Assembly: GCF_000255655.1 (NCBI RefSeq)
Contig: NZ_JH636436.1
Coordinates: 957,765 to 1,021,436 of the forward strand
Origin: Schlesneria paludicola DSM 18645
GTDB taxonomy: Bacteria; Planctomycetota; Planctomycetia; Planctomycetales; Planctomycetaceae
Length of the DNA: 63,672 nt
Direction of reading: 5' to 3'
The translations under genes were made by a program, and so were the position numbers. The notes below the pieces were generated by a model. It saw only the letters and a program-made list of their open reading frames with translations. It was not told the DNA's origin and made no database searches. Below are positions 62,747 to 63,672 of this stretch, in pieces. The stretch's first letter is position 1; each line of letters begins with the position of its first letter.

Positions 62747-63155
62747 TGACCTGTTCCTCTTGAAACTTGAGGTTCGTGATGAAGAATGACCGCGGCGTGT
62801 CGAATTCCTGGGACGAGTCCAATGGACTTCCCCTGGAGCTCGCGAGAATCACCGACGCAAACAGATGTGACTCGAGATTCAAGTCACATCTGTTTGCGTG
62901 AGAAGCGAATGGGTTTGCTGCACGTCCCTGCAGGCCCCGCCGCGAGGGATATTTGGACCTCGTAACACCAGCACCATGCCGTCGAAGTTGTTCAACGCGT
63001 TGACTGCGACCCGAAGTCCAATGAAAAATCGCTCACGGCGTTGCCCGCAGGGTTGGCACGATGACTTCTGAGACGTCAACGTGATTGTGCCGCGGCGAGG
63101 CGCGCTTCGTGCACTTCCAAAAGAAGGGGCGAAGGCATTTCAAGCGGATTGCGAA
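62747..63155. other. Spacer between lipoprotein and DUF1559 genes
   Basis: About 400 bases with no gene seen. It contains the perfect hairpin at 62855-62899. Confidence 0.4.
62855..62899. terminator. Perfect 18-bp stem-loop
   Basis: ACGCAAACAGATGTGACT (62855-62872) and its exact complement (62882-62899) enclose a 9-base loop. It is 257 bases after the DUF1559 stop and 110 bases before the lipoprotein start, so it may be a terminator, a processing site or a leader structure between the two genes. Confidence 0.45.
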
Positions 63156-63672
63156 TCAGAATTCGCCCAGGACCCCGCCACCATCGAACGAGACCAGTTT
63201 GATGACCACTTCGCGTGACACGTTAGCGCTGAGTCCTCGAACGCTTCCGTCGCCAAGCAGGATATTGGCCATTCCCGAATGGAAGCTGTAGATCCCCACA
63301 CCGCCTTCGTTGGTGCAATTCACAAAACAAGGGCCTTCGGTGATGGTGCCATCATAGCTTGAACCCGCCATCCAATTTTCGGCATTGTTGATATCCGCCC
63401 ATCCACCGCCGATCGTGCCTGTATTTGCAGTGATCAGCTTCCCGGCGCGCCACAGATCGTTTCGGCCGGCCAATTCGTACATCAGCATGACATTCGTGGT
63501 GCCGTCCGTCAGGTTGCTGATTCGTGTCTTCGTGTTGTTGTTCGACATCACTCCGTCGATGAAACCCGGGTTTGTCTCACCGACAATTCCCAAGCATTGC
63601 GCGCCCCACACACCGCAGGATGGGCTATAGAGAGCATTTCATAACGCGTATTGGCAAGGAAACTGCGTACCA
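63156..63672 (-). CDS. DUF1559 protein, C-terminal part, cut by window edge and perhaps frameshifted
   Basis: The C-terminal region of a third DUF1559 protein: RISNLTDGTTNVMLMYELAG, GSSYDGTITEGPCFVNC and the H-X9-DG motif (H-SGMANILLG-DG). The reading frame is clear up to a TGA at 63639-63641. Just upstream the sequence continues in another frame (AVSLPIRVM). Removing one A from the AAA at 63639-63641 region would join the two as RVM-N-ALYSPSCGVWG. This points to a single-base frameshift or a sequencing error; otherwise the gene is broken. The rest lies beyond the window. Confidence 0.75.

Noticed and set aside
1..63672. CRISPR array, rRNA, tRNA or prophage
   Set aside because: No regularly spaced direct repeats, no rRNA-like stretches, no foldable tRNA and no phage structural genes were seen.

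Overview
The window looks like a chromosomal piece of a planctomycete, most likely from the Planctomycetaceae or a close relative. The support is three DUF1559 proteins with prepilin-like N-termini and H-X9-DG tails, a Tat-exported DUF1501 protein, planctomycete-style c-type cytochromes, two Gfo/Idh/MocA oxidoreductases, Gly-rich partners of a PilM protein, many GTG/TTG starts and long gene-poor spacers. No rRNA, tRNA, CRISPR array or prophage was seen.

Left arm (1-17 kb). The end of an IS3-type element is followed by five paralogous two-helix membrane proteins (P1-P5, 456-6985) split into two blocks. Between the blocks lie a small minus-strand gene, a DUF1559 pilin-like gene, a hairpin-rich spacer and a Cys-rich secreted peptide. 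Next, all on the minus strand, come a c-type cytochrome, a tiny ORF with a zinc-ribbon gene, a large thioredoxin/heme/Cu-monooxygenase/EF-hand mosaic, an alpha/beta hydrolase and the DUF1501 protein.

Flagellar block (17-26.4 kb). fliK-flgD-flgE run leftward and fliH-fliI-fliJ-motE-like-PilZ run rightward. This covers the hook (FlgE), its cap (FlgD), hook-length control (FliK), the export ATPase with its regulators (FliI, FliH, FliJ), a MotE-like chaperone and a possible c-di-GMP brake. A 17-bp palindrome, TCGGCA-N5-TGCCGA, occurs three times in this block and was not found elsewhere in the window.

Centre (26-44 kb). An Mpo1-like protein, a beta-helix/diheme cytochrome fusion, an aldehyde dehydrogenase, a second DUF1559 protein, an RlmB-like methyltransferase, gatB, a possible three-gene unit (Tat sugar isomerase, FmdB-like protein, EboA), a small membrane protein, AIM24, an M48 protease, an oxidoreductase and trpE.

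Right arm (44-63.7 kb). A membrane-fused spermidine-synthase-like protein, a Tat oxidoreductase, a YkgJ-type Cys-cluster protein, hisS, a three-gene PilM-type assembly cluster, a large glycosidase-like protein, a lipoprotein and a partial DUF1559 gene whose frame looks broken near the window edge.

The most distinctive content is non-coding. There are two families of short palindromic mobile elements. Family A is 134-135 bp, has GTAACCG-type termini and makes 9-bp target duplications. Family B has a 98-bp body flanked by TTAG/CTAA. One family B copy sits cleanly inside a family A copy, and one family A copy has cut off the tail of a P-family gene.
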